From NCBI RefSeq assembly GCF_031178195.1, contig NZ_JAPSJL010000001.1:1-64000 (forward strand): DNA of 64,000 nt. The letters run 5' to 3'. Made by a program: the position numbers and the translations under genes. This DNA is from Zhihengliuella sp. Its GTDB lineage: Bacteria > Actinomycetota > Actinomycetes > Actinomycetales > Micrococcaceae. The notes under the pieces are model-generated. The model searched no databases. It saw nothing but the letters and a program-made list of their open reading frames with translations, and was not told the origin of the DNA. This document shows, one piece after another, positions 48,122 through 57,667 of this stretch (position 1 is its first letter; the number at the start of each line of letters is the position of its first letter).

Positions 48122-48925
48122 CTAGATGGAGTACTCCGGCGCCGCCCAGACGACGACCTCGGGGTGCTCGTAGAAGCGGTAGCCCTGGCCGCGGACGGTC
48201 CGGACGGTGTTGGCGAGTCGGCCCAGCTTGGAACGCAGCCGGCGGATGTGCACGTCGATGGTGCGCTCGTTGGGCACCTCCTCGGCGTTGCGCCACAGGT
48301 TGACCAGCAGCTCGTCGCGGCCGACGGTGCGCGTGCCGTTCTCGACCAGGTAGTTCAGGAGTTCGAACTCCTTGTAGGTCAGGTTCAGCGACTCGCCGTC
48401 GAGGTGGACCTCGCGGCGCGACAGGTCGATCAGCACGCCGGACGGCCGCGGCGCGGCCTGCTGCGGGCGCTGCTCGCCGCGCGGGCGACGGGAGACGGTC
48501 GGGTCGCCCAGGGCCTGGCGGACGACGTCGAGGCTGTCACCGGTGGCGTCGGCCGGGGCCAGCGCGACGGCCGCATGCGTCTTGGCGTCCGGGGCCAGCG
48601 TCTGCAGGAAGGCGCGGACCTGGGTCGCCAGCTTGCCCAGCGAGGTGCCGGCATCCTGCGCAGCGGCTTCGTCGAGGCCGACATAGAGGACGAACCCGCG
48701 GGCCTGCGTGTCGTTCTTCACCGGCTGCGGTCCGGCCTGGCCGTTCGGGGTGACGACCGGCGTCGGCGCGGTCATCGGCTGCTGCTCCTGCATGCCCGGC
48801 ACCGCATGGAGCGGCCGATAGCCCTGCGGCGCCCCGTAGCCCGCCTGCGGCTGGCGCTGGGCGGCGGCCGCCCGGTTCTGGGCGTTGCGGACGGAGATGT
48901 GGACGTATCCGGATGTCACGGACAT
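48122..48925 (-). CDS. Orphan winged-helix regulator (OmpR-type DNA-binding domain, no receiver)
   Basis: A 267-aa protein. The C-terminal 100 residues are a clear OmpR/PhoB output domain (LTYKEFELLNYLVENG, ERTIDVHIRRLRSKLG, VRTVRGQGYRFYE). The first 75 residues are Gln/Pro/Gly-rich and disordered. The middle (GFVLYVGLDEAAAQDAG to VVRQALGD) is a small alpha/beta region but lacks the Asp of a receiver. So it should not be controlled by phosphorylation. GAGGT lies seven bases before the ATG. The promoter region is AT-rich and holds two palindromes. Confidence 0.87.
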   Translation of the reverse strand: MSVTSGYVHISVRNAQNRAAAAQRQPQAGYGAPQGYRPLHAVPGMQEQQPMTAPTPVVTPNGQAGPQPVKNDTQARGFVLYVGLDEAAAQDAGTSLGKLATQVRAFLQTLAPDAKTHAAVALAPADATGDSLDVVRQALGDPTVSRRPRGEQRPQQAAPRPSGVLIDLSRREVHLDGESLNLTYKEFELLNYLVENGTRTVGRDELLVNLWRNAEEVPNERTIDVHIRRLRSKLGRLANTVRTVRGQGYRFYEHPEVVVWAAPEYSI

Positions 48926-49006
48926 GCTTTACCTCTTAACTGTGCGAAGAGCAGGTGGCGCCGCCGCAGTCCGTCCGCCGAGGCCGGGAAGCCGCCGGCG
49001 GTCGTC

Positions 49007-49019
49007 TGTGACGATCACA
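49007..49019. promoter_or_regulatory. Palindrome TGTGACGATCACA before the orphan regulator
   Basis: Two CRP-type half-sites separated by only three bases, 82 bp upstream of the winged-helix gene. The spacing is wrong for CRP, so it may bind another dimer. Confidence 0.4.
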
Positions 49020-49102
49020 CCACCCAGTGTGACGGGGCTCTTAGCGAACCCGCAAGTAACATTCGTCGCTACTGTTCAGTATTTGAGACGAATGGGGCCG
49101 AT

Positions 49103-49118
49103 TGTGAGGATGATCACA
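49103..49118. promoter_or_regulatory. CRP/GlxR-type site in the divergent regulator gap
   Basis: TGTGAGGATGATCACA, a perfect TGTGA-N6-TCACA. It lies in the 457-bp gap (48926-49382) between the orphan winged-helix gene (minus) and the two-component system (plus). The 49060-49270 part of this gap is markedly AT-richer than the surroundings and has no gene I can support. Confidence 0.7.
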
Positions 49119-49382
49119 TTGCCCACATCGACAGTTGAGGCTTCAGGAATTGAACAAATTGCCCATCCTGGGACCTCCGCACTGGCAGCCGCAGAGGAAA
49201 ATGAACGTCGAATATATCTTTATGAGGGCCATCGTATAACTATTCATGCTCCGCGAGGGGTTCACACGGTGGATTCCCAGCCGGTGCCGCTTGACTCGGA
49301 GCACGCACCGTGCCGCTGATTTCACAGGGCCGGCACAGGTCCACCCTAGATCCGGCCCACCTCGCGGGTGCACAGTTGGAGC

Positions 49383-50123
49383 ATGACTCCCGAACCCTTC
49401 GCGCCGCACCAGCTGCCGCGACTGCATCACCCGGATGGGACGCCGGTCCGGGTCCTCGTCGTCGACGACGAGCCGTCCCTGGCCGAACTGGTGAGCATGG
49501 GCGCGCGGATGCTCGGCTGGGACGCACGCATCGCCGCGGACGGACCGGGCGCCGTCGCACTGGTCAAGGAGTTCTCCCCGGACGTCCTGGTGCTGGACTG
49601 GATGCTCCCGGGCTTCGACGGCCCCGAGGTCCTGCGCCGGGCCCGCGCCCACCTGCCCTCCGTGCCGTGCCTGTTCCTCACCGCGAAGGACGCCCAGGAG
49701 GACAAGATCGCCGGGCTGGCCACTGGTGGCGACGACTACGTGACCAAGCCGTTCAGCCTGGAGGAGGTCCTCCTGCGCCTGCACCGGCTGGTCGAGCGCT
49801 CCGGTGTCGCCGCGAGCGACGCCTCCGAACTCGTGGTCGGCGACCTGGTGCTCGACCTCGACCTGCGCGAGGCCCGGCGGGGTGGCCAGACCATCGCGCT
49901 GACGGCGACGGAGTTCGACCTGCTCCGGTTCCTCATGGAGAACGCCCGGCGGGTGATGAGCAAACGGCAGATCCTCGACAACGTCTGGGACTACGACTTC
50001 GGCGGCCAGGCCAACATCGTGGAGCTGTATATCTCCTACCTGCGTAAGAAGATCGATGCCGGGAACGAGCCCATGATCCACACGGTCCGCGGGGCGGGGT
50101 ACGTCCTGAAGCCGGCCCCGTGA
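49383..50123 (+). CDS. Response regulator, OmpR family
   Basis: A 246-aa regulator. The receiver (about 22-135) has VVDDEPS, phospho-Asp in VLDWMLPGFDG, and the Thr and Lys in FLTAKD and YVTKPFS. A winged-helix domain follows (TATEFDLLRFLMENARR to VRGAGYVLKP). The start is ATG at 49383; an in-frame GTG at 49368 is possible. It overlaps the kinase start (GTGA). The pair resembles TrcR/TcrA-type systems, but the signal is unknown. Confidence 0.92.
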   Translation: MTPEPFAPHQLPRLHHPDGTPVRVLVVDDEPSLAELVSMGARMLGWDARIAADGPGAVALVKEFSPDVLVLDWMLPGFDGPEVLRRARAHLPSVPCLFLTAKDAQEDKIAGLATGGDDYVTKPFSLEEVLLRLHRLVERSGVAASDASELVVGDLVLDLDLREARRGGQTIALTATEFDLLRFLMENARRVMSKRQILDNVWDYDFGGQANIVELYISYLRKKIDAGNEPMIHTVRGAGYVLKPAP

Positions 50124-51646
50124 ACCCTCGCACCGGCCTTCCGCCGCGCCCGGCGTCCCCTCCGCCGGGAGCTCGCCGCCCGATGTCCCTGCGCTCCCGG
50201 ATGCTCCTGGCGCTCCTGGGCATGCTGGCCCTCGTGTGCCTGGTGATCGGCGTGGTCACGTACTCGGCGATGTCGAGCCAGCTGCACCACCGGCTGGACC
50301 AGGACGTGGCGCAGGCCGCGGAGCGCTCCGCCTCCCACCTGTCCCAGTCCGGGACGGCCGACCCGCTGCGGGCGCCCGGCCAGGCGTCGGGCACGCTGAG
50401 CTTCCTGCTGGTGGACGATCGGCTGGGCGTCGGCGGCGTCCTCGACTCGACGACGGGCGAACGGCGGACGGTCTCCGCGCTGTCCCCCGGCGATGCCGAG
50501 GCGCTGCTCAGGACACCACCGGACGGGCGCGCCCGCACCCTGCAGCTGAGCCTCGGCGGCTACCGCGTGATCGCGTTGGAGGTCCGCGGGACCACGCTGG
50601 TCACCGGACTGCCGACCGCACCGGTCCAGTCGACGCTGGGCCAGCTCGCGTGGACCATCACCCTGGTGGCGGCGTCCGGCCTAGTGGCGACGGGACTCGT
50701 CGGCTCGCTGATCGTGCGCCGCTCGCTGGAGCCGCTGGAGCGGGTGGCCGCCGTCGCGGACGGCGCGGCGAGGCTCCCCCTGGAGGCCGGCCGGGTTGAG
50801 CTGGCAGAGCGCGTCCGCGCCGTCGATGCCACGCCGGGGACCGAGGCCGGGACCATGGGCGCGGCGCTGAACCGGCTGCTGGACAACGTGACCTCGGCAC
50901 TGCAGGCCAGGCAGGAGACGGAGGAGCGGCTCCGCCGATTCGTCGGCGACGCCTCCCACGAGCTGCGCACCCCGCTGGCCGCGATCCGCGGCTACGCGGA
51001 GCTCGTCGGCGCCACGGAGCACCTGAGCGACGACGGACGGTCCGGCCTGGACCGGGTCGTCGAGCAGAGCCGGCGGATGGGCGCCCTGGTGGACGATCTC
51101 CTCCTGCTCGCCCGCCTCGACGCGGCCCGCGATGGCTCAGTCGCTCCGGCTCCCGTGGAGGACGTCGACCTCTCCCGGCTCGCCGCCGAGGAGACCGCCG
51201 ACTTCCGCGTCGCGGCCCCGGGGCACCGCTGGCGCCTGGAACTCGCGCCGGAACCGGTCCTCGTGCACGGGAACGCGGCCCAACTGCGGCAAGTGTTCGT
51301 CAACCTGCTCTCCAACGCGCGCAAGCACACGCCCGACGGGACGGAGGTGACCGTGTCGCTGCGCACCTCCGGAGCCGGCGCGGACGGCACGACGGCGGTG
51401 CTCACCGTGGCGGACGACGGCCCGGGGATCCCCGCCGACTTCCTGCCGCACGTATTCGAGCGGTTCGCCCGGGCCGACGCAGCGCGCTCGGGCGGGGAGG
51501 GCACGACCGGGCTGGGCCTGCCGATCGTCCAGGCGATCGTCGAGGCGCACGGCGGCAGCATCTTCGTCGACAGTCGGACCGCAGACGCGCCCGACGCCGC
51601 CGGGCGGGGCTGGACCCGGTTCGAGGCGCGGCTGCCGCTGACCTAG
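50120..51646 (+). CDS. Sensor histidine kinase
   Basis: A 508-aa membrane kinase. Two membrane helices (about 27-48 and 175-198) frame an extracytoplasmic domain of about 125 residues. HAMP (about 199-270), HisKA with FVGDASHELRTPLAAIRGYAEL (His near 280) and HATPase with NLLSNARKHTP, DDGPGIP and TGLGLPIVQAI follow. It is the cognate kinase of the overlapping response regulator. The sensor domain is not recognised. Confidence 0.92.
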   Translation: MNPRTGLPPRPASPPPGARRPMSLRSRMLLALLGMLALVCLVIGVVTYSAMSSQLHHRLDQDVAQAAERSASHLSQSGTADPLRAPGQASGTLSFLLVDDRLGVGGVLDSTTGERRTVSALSPGDAEALLRTPPDGRARTLQLSLGGYRVIALEVRGTTLVTGLPTAPVQSTLGQLAWTITLVAASGLVATGLVGSLIVRRSLEPLERVAAVADGAARLPLEAGRVELAERVRAVDATPGTEAGTMGAALNRLLDNVTSALQARQETEERLRRFVGDASHELRTPLAAIRGYAELVGATEHLSDDGRSGLDRVVEQSRRMGALVDDLLLLARLDAARDGSVAPAPVEDVDLSRLAAEETADFRVAAPGHRWRLELAPEPVLVHGNAAQLRQVFVNLLSNARKHTPDGTEVTVSLRTSGAGADGTTAVLTVADDGPGIPADFLPHVFERFARADAARSGGEGTTGLGLPIVQAIVEAHGGSIFVDSRTADAPDAAGRGWTRFEARLPLT

Positions 51647-51667
51647 CGGGCCGGGCGACCGAGTCGG

Positions 51668-52306
51668 CTAGTGCGCCAGGCCGTACAGGCGGTCGCCGGC
51701 GTCGCCGAGGCCGGGCACGATGTACGCCTTCTCGTCCAGTCGCTCGTCGAGCGAGGCGAGGACCACGTGCAGCCGCGCGTCGTCCCCGTGGGCGTCCTTG
51801 AGCCGTTGCAGCCCTTCGGGCGCGGCGATGAGGCAGATGCACGTGACGTCGTCGGCTCCGCGGTCGAAAAGGAACTTGATGGCCTCGATCAAGGTCCCCC
51901 CGGTGGCGAGCATCGGGTCCAGGACGAAGACCTGGCGGCCCGTCAGGTCGGCCGGAAGGCGCTCGGCGTAGGTGACGATGTTGAGCGTCTCCTCGTCTCG
52001 CGCCATGCCGAGGAAACCGACCTCGGCGGTCGGCACCAGCCGCGTCATGCCCTCGAGCATGCCGAGACCGGCCCGGAGAATCGGGACCACGAGCGGGGTC
52101 GGCTTCGCGAACGCCGTGCCCGTCGTCGTCGCCACGGGCGTCTCGATCTCGACCTCGACCGTGCGGACGTCCCGGGTCGCCTCGTAGGCCAGGAGGGTCA
52201 CCAGCTCGTCGGTCAACTGCCGGAAGACCGGCGAGGGGGTGGTCTTGTCGCGGAGAACGGAGACCTTATGGGCGACCAGCGGGTGGTCCACAACCTGTAC
52301 ACGCAT
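51668..52306 (-). CDS. upp: Uracil phosphoribosyltransferase
   Basis: Upp (212 aa) salvages uracil to UMP using [17 protein letters not shown], the PRPP loop [14 protein letters not shown] and the uracil-binding C-terminus [16 protein letters not shown] are all present. Length is typical. It is convergent with the two-component genes and divergent from tadA. Confidence 0.97.
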   Translation of the reverse strand: MRVQVVDHPLVAHKVSVLRDKTTPSPVFRQLTDELVTLLAYEATRDVRTVEVEIETPVATTTGTAFAKPTPLVVPILRAGLGMLEGMTRLVPTAEVGFLGMARDEETLNIVTYAERLPADLTGRQVFVLDPMLATGGTLIEAIKFLFDRGADDVTCICLIAAPEGLQRLKDAHGDDARLHVVLASLDERLDEKAYIVPGLGDAGDRLYGLAH

Positions 52307-52351
52307 GCTCCAAAACTACCAGCAGGGCCCCTGCGGGCCCGGCGGCTCCAC

Positions 52352-52846
<495 letters not shown>

Positions 52847-52917
52847 TCCCGTGCGTCAGCCGGGAGCATTCCAATCCCGCATCGGGGCACGGCCGGCGCT
52901 CCCGCGGGAGGGCCGAT

Positions 52918-52947
52918 TTGAGCGGATCGGAGAGGCTCCGGTACAGT
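52918..52947 (+). promoter_or_regulatory. Promoter of tRNA-Ser(CGA)
   Basis: TTGAGC (52918-52923), an 18-base spacer and TACAGT (52942-52947), with the tRNA ten bases later. Confidence 0.6.
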
Positions 52948-52957
52948 AGTCCAGTCT

Positions 52958-53048
52958 GGTGACGTGTCCGAGCGGCCGAAGGTGCAACACTCGAAATGTT
53001 GTGTACGGTAACCCCGTACCGTGGGTTCAAATCCCACCGTCACCGCCA
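52958..53048 (+). tRNA. tRNA-Ser (anticodon CGA)
   Basis: A class II tRNA: acceptor GGTGACG/CGTCACC, anticodon loop CTCGAAA with CGA at 52992-52994, long variable arm TACGGTAACCCCGTA and T-arm GTTCAAATC. The 3' CCA is encoded (53046-53048). Confidence 0.95.
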
Positions 53049-53052
53049 GCCG

Positions 53053-53085
53053 AAAAGGCCCCGAGAGCTCATCTCGGGGCCTTTT
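53053..53085 (+). terminator. Terminator after tRNA-Ser(CGA)
   Basis: AAAAGGCCCCGAGA pairs with TCTCGGGGCCTTTT (53053-53066 with 53072-53085). It can also serve the convergent ABC operon. Confidence 0.85.
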
Positions 53086-53110
53086 CCGTGTGCGCTTCTG
53101 CGGGTGCCGG

Positions 53111-54070
53111 CTACCCCTTCGCCGAGCCCGCGAGGAGACCGCGGACGAAGTACCGCTGGAGTGAGAAGAACACGATCAGCGGCACCACCAGGGAGACGAA
53201 CGCGCCGGCCGTCAGGCGGGCCCAGCTCTGGCCCCGCGAACCGGCCAGCTCGGCCAGCCGCTGGGTCAGCGGCGCCGTATCCGGGGTCCCGGAGGAGAAG
53301 ACCAAGGCCACGAGCAAGTCGTTCCAGACCCAGAGGAACTGGAAGATCGCCACCGAGGCCAGTGCCGGCATCGCCAACGGCAGCACGACCTTCAGGAAGA
53401 TCTGCCCGTGCCCCGCGCCGTCGACGCGCGCTGCCTCGATCACATCGCGGGGGATCTCCGAGATGAAGTTGTGCAGCAGGAACGTCGCCAGCGGCAGCGC
53501 GAAGATCGTGTGCGCGATCCAGACCGGCAGGTACTGCTGGTCCGGGATCATCGGGATGACGTCGCTGATGGAGCGCATCGCTGGGTGCAGGAAAGCGACC
53601 GTCATCTGCAGCAGTGGGATCAGAGCCAGCTGCAGCGGGACGATCTGCAGGGCGAAGACCAGGACGAACAGCGTCGAGGAACCCTTGAACTTGATCCAGG
53701 CGAAGGCGTACGCCGCCATGGCCGCGAGGGCCAGGGGGAAGAGCGTCGCCGGGATCGCGATGAAGAGCGAGTTGATGAAGTACTCGCCCAGCTGCGGCGC
53801 GGACGAGGACCCGGAGAGCAGCACCTCCTGGTAGTTCTGCAGCGAGAATCCGGGGTTCTGGAATACGGTCCACCAGCCGGTGGACTCGATCAGATCCGGC
53901 TCCCGGAACGAGGAGAGGAAGAGCCCGAACGTGGGGATCGTCCACAGCACGGCGATGACCAGCGCGATCACGGATGCGACGCGCGACGTCATCCGCTTCT
54001 TGACGCGGCCCGCCTTGGCCTCCACCCGGCCCCGTTCGACGGGCGGCGTGGGTACGGCTACCTGGGTCAT
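53111..54070 (-). CDS. ABC sugar importer permease, AglG/MalG-like
   Basis: A 319-aa inner-membrane subunit with about six membrane helices. The EAA loop EAARVDGAGHGQIFLKVVLP contacts the ATPase. It resembles the AglG partner of alpha-glucoside importers. It overlaps the upstream permease gene (ATGA). No ATP-binding subunit follows; a shared MsiK-type ATPase elsewhere is likely. Confidence 0.92.
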   Translation of the reverse strand: MTQVAVPTPPVERGRVEAKAGRVKKRMTSRVASVIALVIAVLWTIPTFGLFLSSFREPDLIESTGWWTVFQNPGFSLQNYQEVLLSGSSSAPQLGEYFINSLFIAIPATLFPLALAAMAAYAFAWIKFKGSSTLFVLVFALQIVPLQLALIPLLQMTVAFLHPAMRSISDVIPMIPDQQYLPVWIAHTIFALPLATFLLHNFISEIPRDVIEAARVDGAGHGQIFLKVVLPLAMPALASVAIFQFLWVWNDLLVALVFSSGTPDTAPLTQRLAELAGSRGQSWARLTAGAFVSLVVPLIVFFSLQRYFVRGLLAGSAKG

Positions 54071-55038
54071 CGGATCTCCCTCTGCTTCCGGAGCACGCGG
54101 ATGTTGTAGACGACGATCGGCGTCACCATCAGGAACAGGATCAACGCCAGGGCCGCGCCACGGCCCGGCTCACCGGCGCGGAACGCCTGCGTGTACATCT
54201 CGTTGGCGACCACGGAGGTGTCGAAATTGCCGCCGGTCATCGTGCGCACGATGTCGAAGACCTTGAGCGTGGCGATCGTGATGGTAGTGACCACGACGAC
54301 GATCGAGGATTTAATGCCGGGCACGGTCACGTTGAAGAAGCGCTGGATCGGGGATGCTCCGTCCAGCTCGGCGGCCTCGTGCTGCTCCGCGGGCACGCCC
54401 TTGATGGCGGCCGAGAGGACCACCATCGCGAAGCCGGTCTGGATCCAGATCATGACCACGATCAGCGCGAAGGTGTTCCACGGCGAGTCCTGCAGGATCT
54501 GCTGCGGTTCTCCTCCGAACCAGACGATGATCTGGTTGACCAGGCCGTACTGCTCCCTGCTGGGCGAGCGGTAGGCGTACATGAAGCGCCAGATGATGCT
54601 GGCGCCGACGAACGAGATCGCCATCGGCATGAAGACGAGCATCTTGTAGTACTTCTCGCCGCGGGACTTGTCGATCAGTACGGCGTAGACCAATCCGACC
54701 ACGGTGGAGATGGTCGGCACGAGGAGCACCCAGAGCACGGTGTTCCAGAGGGTGATGAGCGCCTGCGGCTGGGTGAACATCCAGATGAAGTTGTCCATGC
54801 CGTTGAAGGCACCGGTCCGGTCCGTGAAGGCCATGAAGCTGGTACGGATCGCCGGATAGATCAGACCGACGGCCAGGAGGAGCATCGCCGGGCCGAGGAA
54901 GAGGGCGAGCTGGATGAAATCCTTGCGCCCTCTGGAACTGCGGTCGAGGAAGAAGAGGATCAGCCCGAAGACCGCGATGAAGGCCACGATGCCGGTCGCG
55001 AACTGGAGGATCTTCCCCATGAGGTCGAGTGATGTCAT
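54067..55038 (-). CDS. ABC sugar importer permease, AglF/MalF-like
   Basis: A 323-aa membrane subunit. The pattern GLVNQIIVWFGGEPQ, WIQTGFAMVVLSAAIKGVP and EAAELDGASPIQRFF is close to AglF-type permeases for alpha-glucosides (sucrose, maltose, trehalose or glucosylglycerol). A long first helix pair precedes the core. Separated from the binding-protein gene by a strong hairpin, it should be expressed below it. Confidence 0.92.
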   Translation of the reverse strand: MTSLDLMGKILQFATGIVAFIAVFGLILFFLDRSSRGRKDFIQLALFLGPAMLLLAVGLIYPAIRTSFMAFTDRTGAFNGMDNFIWMFTQPQALITLWNTVLWVLLVPTISTVVGLVYAVLIDKSRGEKYYKMLVFMPMAISFVGASIIWRFMYAYRSPSREQYGLVNQIIVWFGGEPQQILQDSPWNTFALIVVMIWIQTGFAMVVLSAAIKGVPAEQHEAAELDGASPIQRFFNVTVPGIKSSIVVVVTTITIATLKVFDIVRTMTGGNFDTSVVANEMYTQAFRAGEPGRGAALALILFLMVTPIVVYNIRVLRKQREIR

Positions 55039-55050
55039 GTTGTCTCCGTT

Positions 55051-55090
55051 CTTCGATGGGCGGACGACTCACGCCGTCCGCCCATCGAAG
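55051..55090 (-). terminator. Intra-operon hairpin between binding-protein and permease genes
   Basis: A perfect 16-bp stem (55051-55066 with 55075-55090) with an 8-base loop in the 94-bp gap. As in mal operons, it probably stabilises the binding-protein mRNA and reduces read-through to the permeases. Confidence 0.75.
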
Positions 55091-55132
55091 GTGAAGGGGC
55101 CCCGAGTTCGCTCGGCGCCGTCGGACTCAGGT

Positions 55133-56470
55133 CTACGGCCAGCTGCTCTCGACCTGCTTCAGAACTGCCTCGGACTCTGCGCCGCTGATCCAGTCGACCA
55201 TGGCCTTCCAGAGCGAGCCGGCGCCGACGGCACCCGGCATCAGGTCCGATCCATCGAAACGGAACGAGGTCTCCGGGTTCTGCAGCATTTCGATCGAGTC
55301 GACCAGGAGCTGGCCCGAGGTCTCCGCCGCGGCCGGATCCACGCCGCTGTTGGCGGAGATGACGCCGCCGAGCGAGACGCGCTCATTAGCCCAGGTGTCC
55401 GAGGCCAGGAACGTCTGGACGGCCGTGATGGCCTCCGACTCGCGGAACGCGCCGACCAGCTCGCCACCGCCGGTGACAGCGGGGGCCCCTTCCTCGGTCC
55501 CGGGAAGCAGGAACGCGTAGACGTCGCCGTCCTCGGCGATGGTCGTACCTTCCGGCCAGAATCCAGCGTAGAAGGACGCCTGGTGGTGCATGGCGCACTC
55601 GTCGTCCAGGATCGGAAGGCCCGCCTCGCCGAAGTCCGTTCCTGCGATCGTCGAGACGTCGCCGAACCCGCCGTTGACATAGTCCGGGTTCTTGATCAGA
55701 GCGCCGACGCGGTCGAGCGCCTCGACGATACGGGGATCATTGAACGGGATCTCGTGGTTGACCCACTGGTCGTACACCTCGGGGCCGTGGAGCCGGAGCA
55801 CGTAGTCCTCCAGCCAATCGGTACCGGGCCATCCCGTAGCCTCCTGCGAGCCGAAACCGACGCACCAGGGCTTGTTGCCGTCGGACGCGATCTGCTCCGT
55901 CAGCTCGTCCACCTCGTCCAGCGTCGTCGGCACCTCGTAGCCGTTCTCCTCGAAGAATGCTGGTGAATACCAGATGTAGCCCTTGATATTCGCCATGAGT
56001 GGGGCCGCGTAGAACTCGCCGTCGACCGTGCCGTAGCCCTTCCAGTCCTCGCTCCAGAACTCATCGACATTCGCTTCGACGGAGTCAGCGGCCGGCACGA
56101 GGTGCTCCTGGGCCACCATGGTCGCGAGCAGGCCCGGCTGCGGGAAGAACGCCAGATCGGGCGCGTTGCCACCCTGGGCACGCACGTTGATCTGCGTCTC
56201 GAACTCGCCTGATCCCTCGTATTCGATATCGATACCCGTGCAGGATTCGAAGTCGGCCCAGGATTCGTTCAAGAGGTCGGCCTCGACGTCGATGATGGAG
56301 CCGTAGGCCGAGACGGTCTCCCCCTCGAACGTGCCGTACTCCTCGTACTGGCTGCAGTCCGTGTCTCCCCCGGCCTGCGGATCCGTGTCCCCCACGCAGC
56401 CGGCCAGGGCGAGCGAGGCGACGCCCACCATCCCCAACGACAACGCGGCTCTGCGATGTGTGTGCTTCAC
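55133..56470 (-). CDS. Sugar-binding lipoprotein of the AglE-like ABC importer
   Basis: A 445-aa extracellular solute-binding protein. The signal ends in LALAGC (lipid-modified Cys near 24). The mature part follows the family pattern: FESCTGIDIEYEGSGEFETQI, NAPDLAFFPQPGLL and a C-terminal MVDWISG. These residues match AglE-type proteins, so an alpha-glucoside is the likely ligand. GTG start with AGGAG six bases upstream; the longer frame has no signal peptide at its start. It is the first gene of the operon. Confidence 0.9.
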   Translation of the reverse strand: MKHTHRRAALSLGMVGVASLALAGCVGDTDPQAGGDTDCSQYEEYGTFEGETVSAYGSIIDVEADLLNESWADFESCTGIDIEYEGSGEFETQINVRAQGGNAPDLAFFPQPGLLATMVAQEHLVPAADSVEANVDEFWSEDWKGYGTVDGEFYAAPLMANIKGYIWYSPAFFEENGYEVPTTLDEVDELTEQIASDGNKPWCVGFGSQEATGWPGTDWLEDYVLRLHGPEVYDQWVNHEIPFNDPRIVEALDRVGALIKNPDYVNGGFGDVSTIAGTDFGEAGLPILDDECAMHHQASFYAGFWPEGTTIAEDGDVYAFLLPGTEEGAPAVTGGGELVGAFRESEAITAVQTFLASDTWANERVSLGGVISANSGVDPAAAETSGQLLVDSIEMLQNPETSFRFDGSDLMPGAVGAGSLWKAMVDWISGAESEAVLKQVESSWP

Positions 56471-56518
56471 GTGAACTCCTGTGCTCGAAATGCCATCGGA
56501 AAGCTGACCAGCCGCCCG

Positions 56519-56532
56519 TGCAACCGGTTCCA
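56519..56532. promoter_or_regulatory. LacI-type operator between the ABC operon and lacI
   Basis: TGCAACCGGTTCCA, a near-perfect palindrome with the central CCGG typical of LacI/GalR operators. It lies 49 bp before the binding-protein gene and 140 bp before lacI. CGTAA-N6-TCACA (56540-56555) close by is an imperfect CRP-like site. Confidence 0.75.
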
Positions 56533-56671
56533 CTGGTACCGTAACGTACATCACACGGACTCCCAAGGGTTCGGGTGGAGGATTTCGGCTACAGATCGGT
56601 CACGACGTGCGGGGGCAGCGTCGCGTCCCGGACCCACTGGGCCGTGCGAGCAGATCGGAGATGAGGATCGC

Positions 56672-57667
56672 ATGGTCACCCTCGCGGACGTCGCCCGGAG
56701 GGCAGGAGTGTCCAAATCCACCGCCTCCCGCGCCCTCTCCGACGGCCGCGTCTCGGCGGCGACCCGCGAGCACGTCCTGCGCATCGCCGCGGAGCTGCAC
56801 TACGTGGCCTCCCCGGCGGCCGTGAGCCTGGCCACCGGCCGGACGGGGACCATCGGAGCGATCGTCCCGACGTTCGACACCTGGTACACCTCCACGCTCA
56901 TCCGCGGCCTCGCCCATGCCGCCCTGCGGCACGACTTCGACCTGCTGCTCTTCGAGCTCGGCGAGCACGGCGAGCACCGCGACCGCGCCTTCGACCACTT
57001 CCGGCGGCGGCGGCACGTCGACGCCGTCTTCTCCGCCAACTTCGCCCTGACCCGCCGCGAGGTCGGCGCCCTGCGGGACCTCGGCATCCCGGTCGGAGCC
57101 ATCGGGGGCCCGACCCCGGGCATCCGCACCTGGTGCCTCGACGACGAGGCGGCGGGACGGCTCGCGACCCAGCACCTCCTCGACCACGGCCACACGGACA
57201 TCCTGTTCGCCGGGGGTCGCCCCGACGAGGAGCTCGCGATGTACGTGGCGGAGGATTCGCGCCACGCCGGCTACCGCGCGGCCCTCCGCGACGCCGGCAT
57301 CACGGCCCGTGCGCCTCGACCCCTGATGCCCACCGTCCCCGCCGCCAAGGAGGCGGCCACGGCAGTCCTCGCCGCAGCGGACCGCCCCCGAGCCGTCGTC
57401 GCGGCGAGCGACGAGATCGCCATGGGCTTCGTCCTCGCGGCCCGCGGCGCGGGCGTCTCCGTTCCGGGGGACGTGTCCATCGTCGGGATCGACGACCACC
57501 CCCATGCCGCGGCCTTCGGCCTGACGACCATCCGCCAGCGGCCCGCCGAGCAGGGGCGGCTGCTCGTCGACTGGCTCGTCGGCCAGATCGACGAGCCTTC
57601 CGGCGAGCGCCACCACACGGGCCTACTGCCCGAGCTCGTCGAGCGCGGTTCGACCGGACCGGCCTGA
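56672..57667 (+). CDS. LacI-family transcriptional regulator
   Basis: A 331-aa repressor. The N-terminal helix-turn-helix (VTLADVARRAGVSKSTASRALS) with hinge precedes a periplasmic-binding-protein-like sensor domain (about 60-331; IGAIVPTFDTWYTS, DDEAAGRLATQHLLDHGH, GIDDHPHAAAFGLTTIRQ). It is divergent from the alpha-glucoside importer and probably represses it until the sugar binds. ATG with GATGAGGA upstream. Confidence 0.93.
   Translation: MVTLADVARRAGVSKSTASRALSDGRVSAATREHVLRIAAELHYVASPAAVSLATGRTGTIGAIVPTFDTWYTSTLIRGLAHAALRHDFDLLLFELGEHGEHRDRAFDHFRRRRHVDAVFSANFALTRREVGALRDLGIPVGAIGGPTPGIRTWCLDDEAAGRLATQHLLDHGHTDILFAGGRPDEELAMYVAEDSRHAGYRAALRDAGITARAPRPLMPTVPAAKEAATAVLAAADRPRAVVAASDEIAMGFVLAARGAGVSVPGDVSIVGIDDHPHAAAFGLTTIRQRPAEQGRLLVDWLVGQIDEPSGERHHTGLLPELVERGSTGPA

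Noticed and set aside
49092-49319. Possible 75-aa ORF in the AT-rich gap
   Set aside because: No ribosome site, no recognisable family, and it spans the CRP-type site; better explained as a control region.
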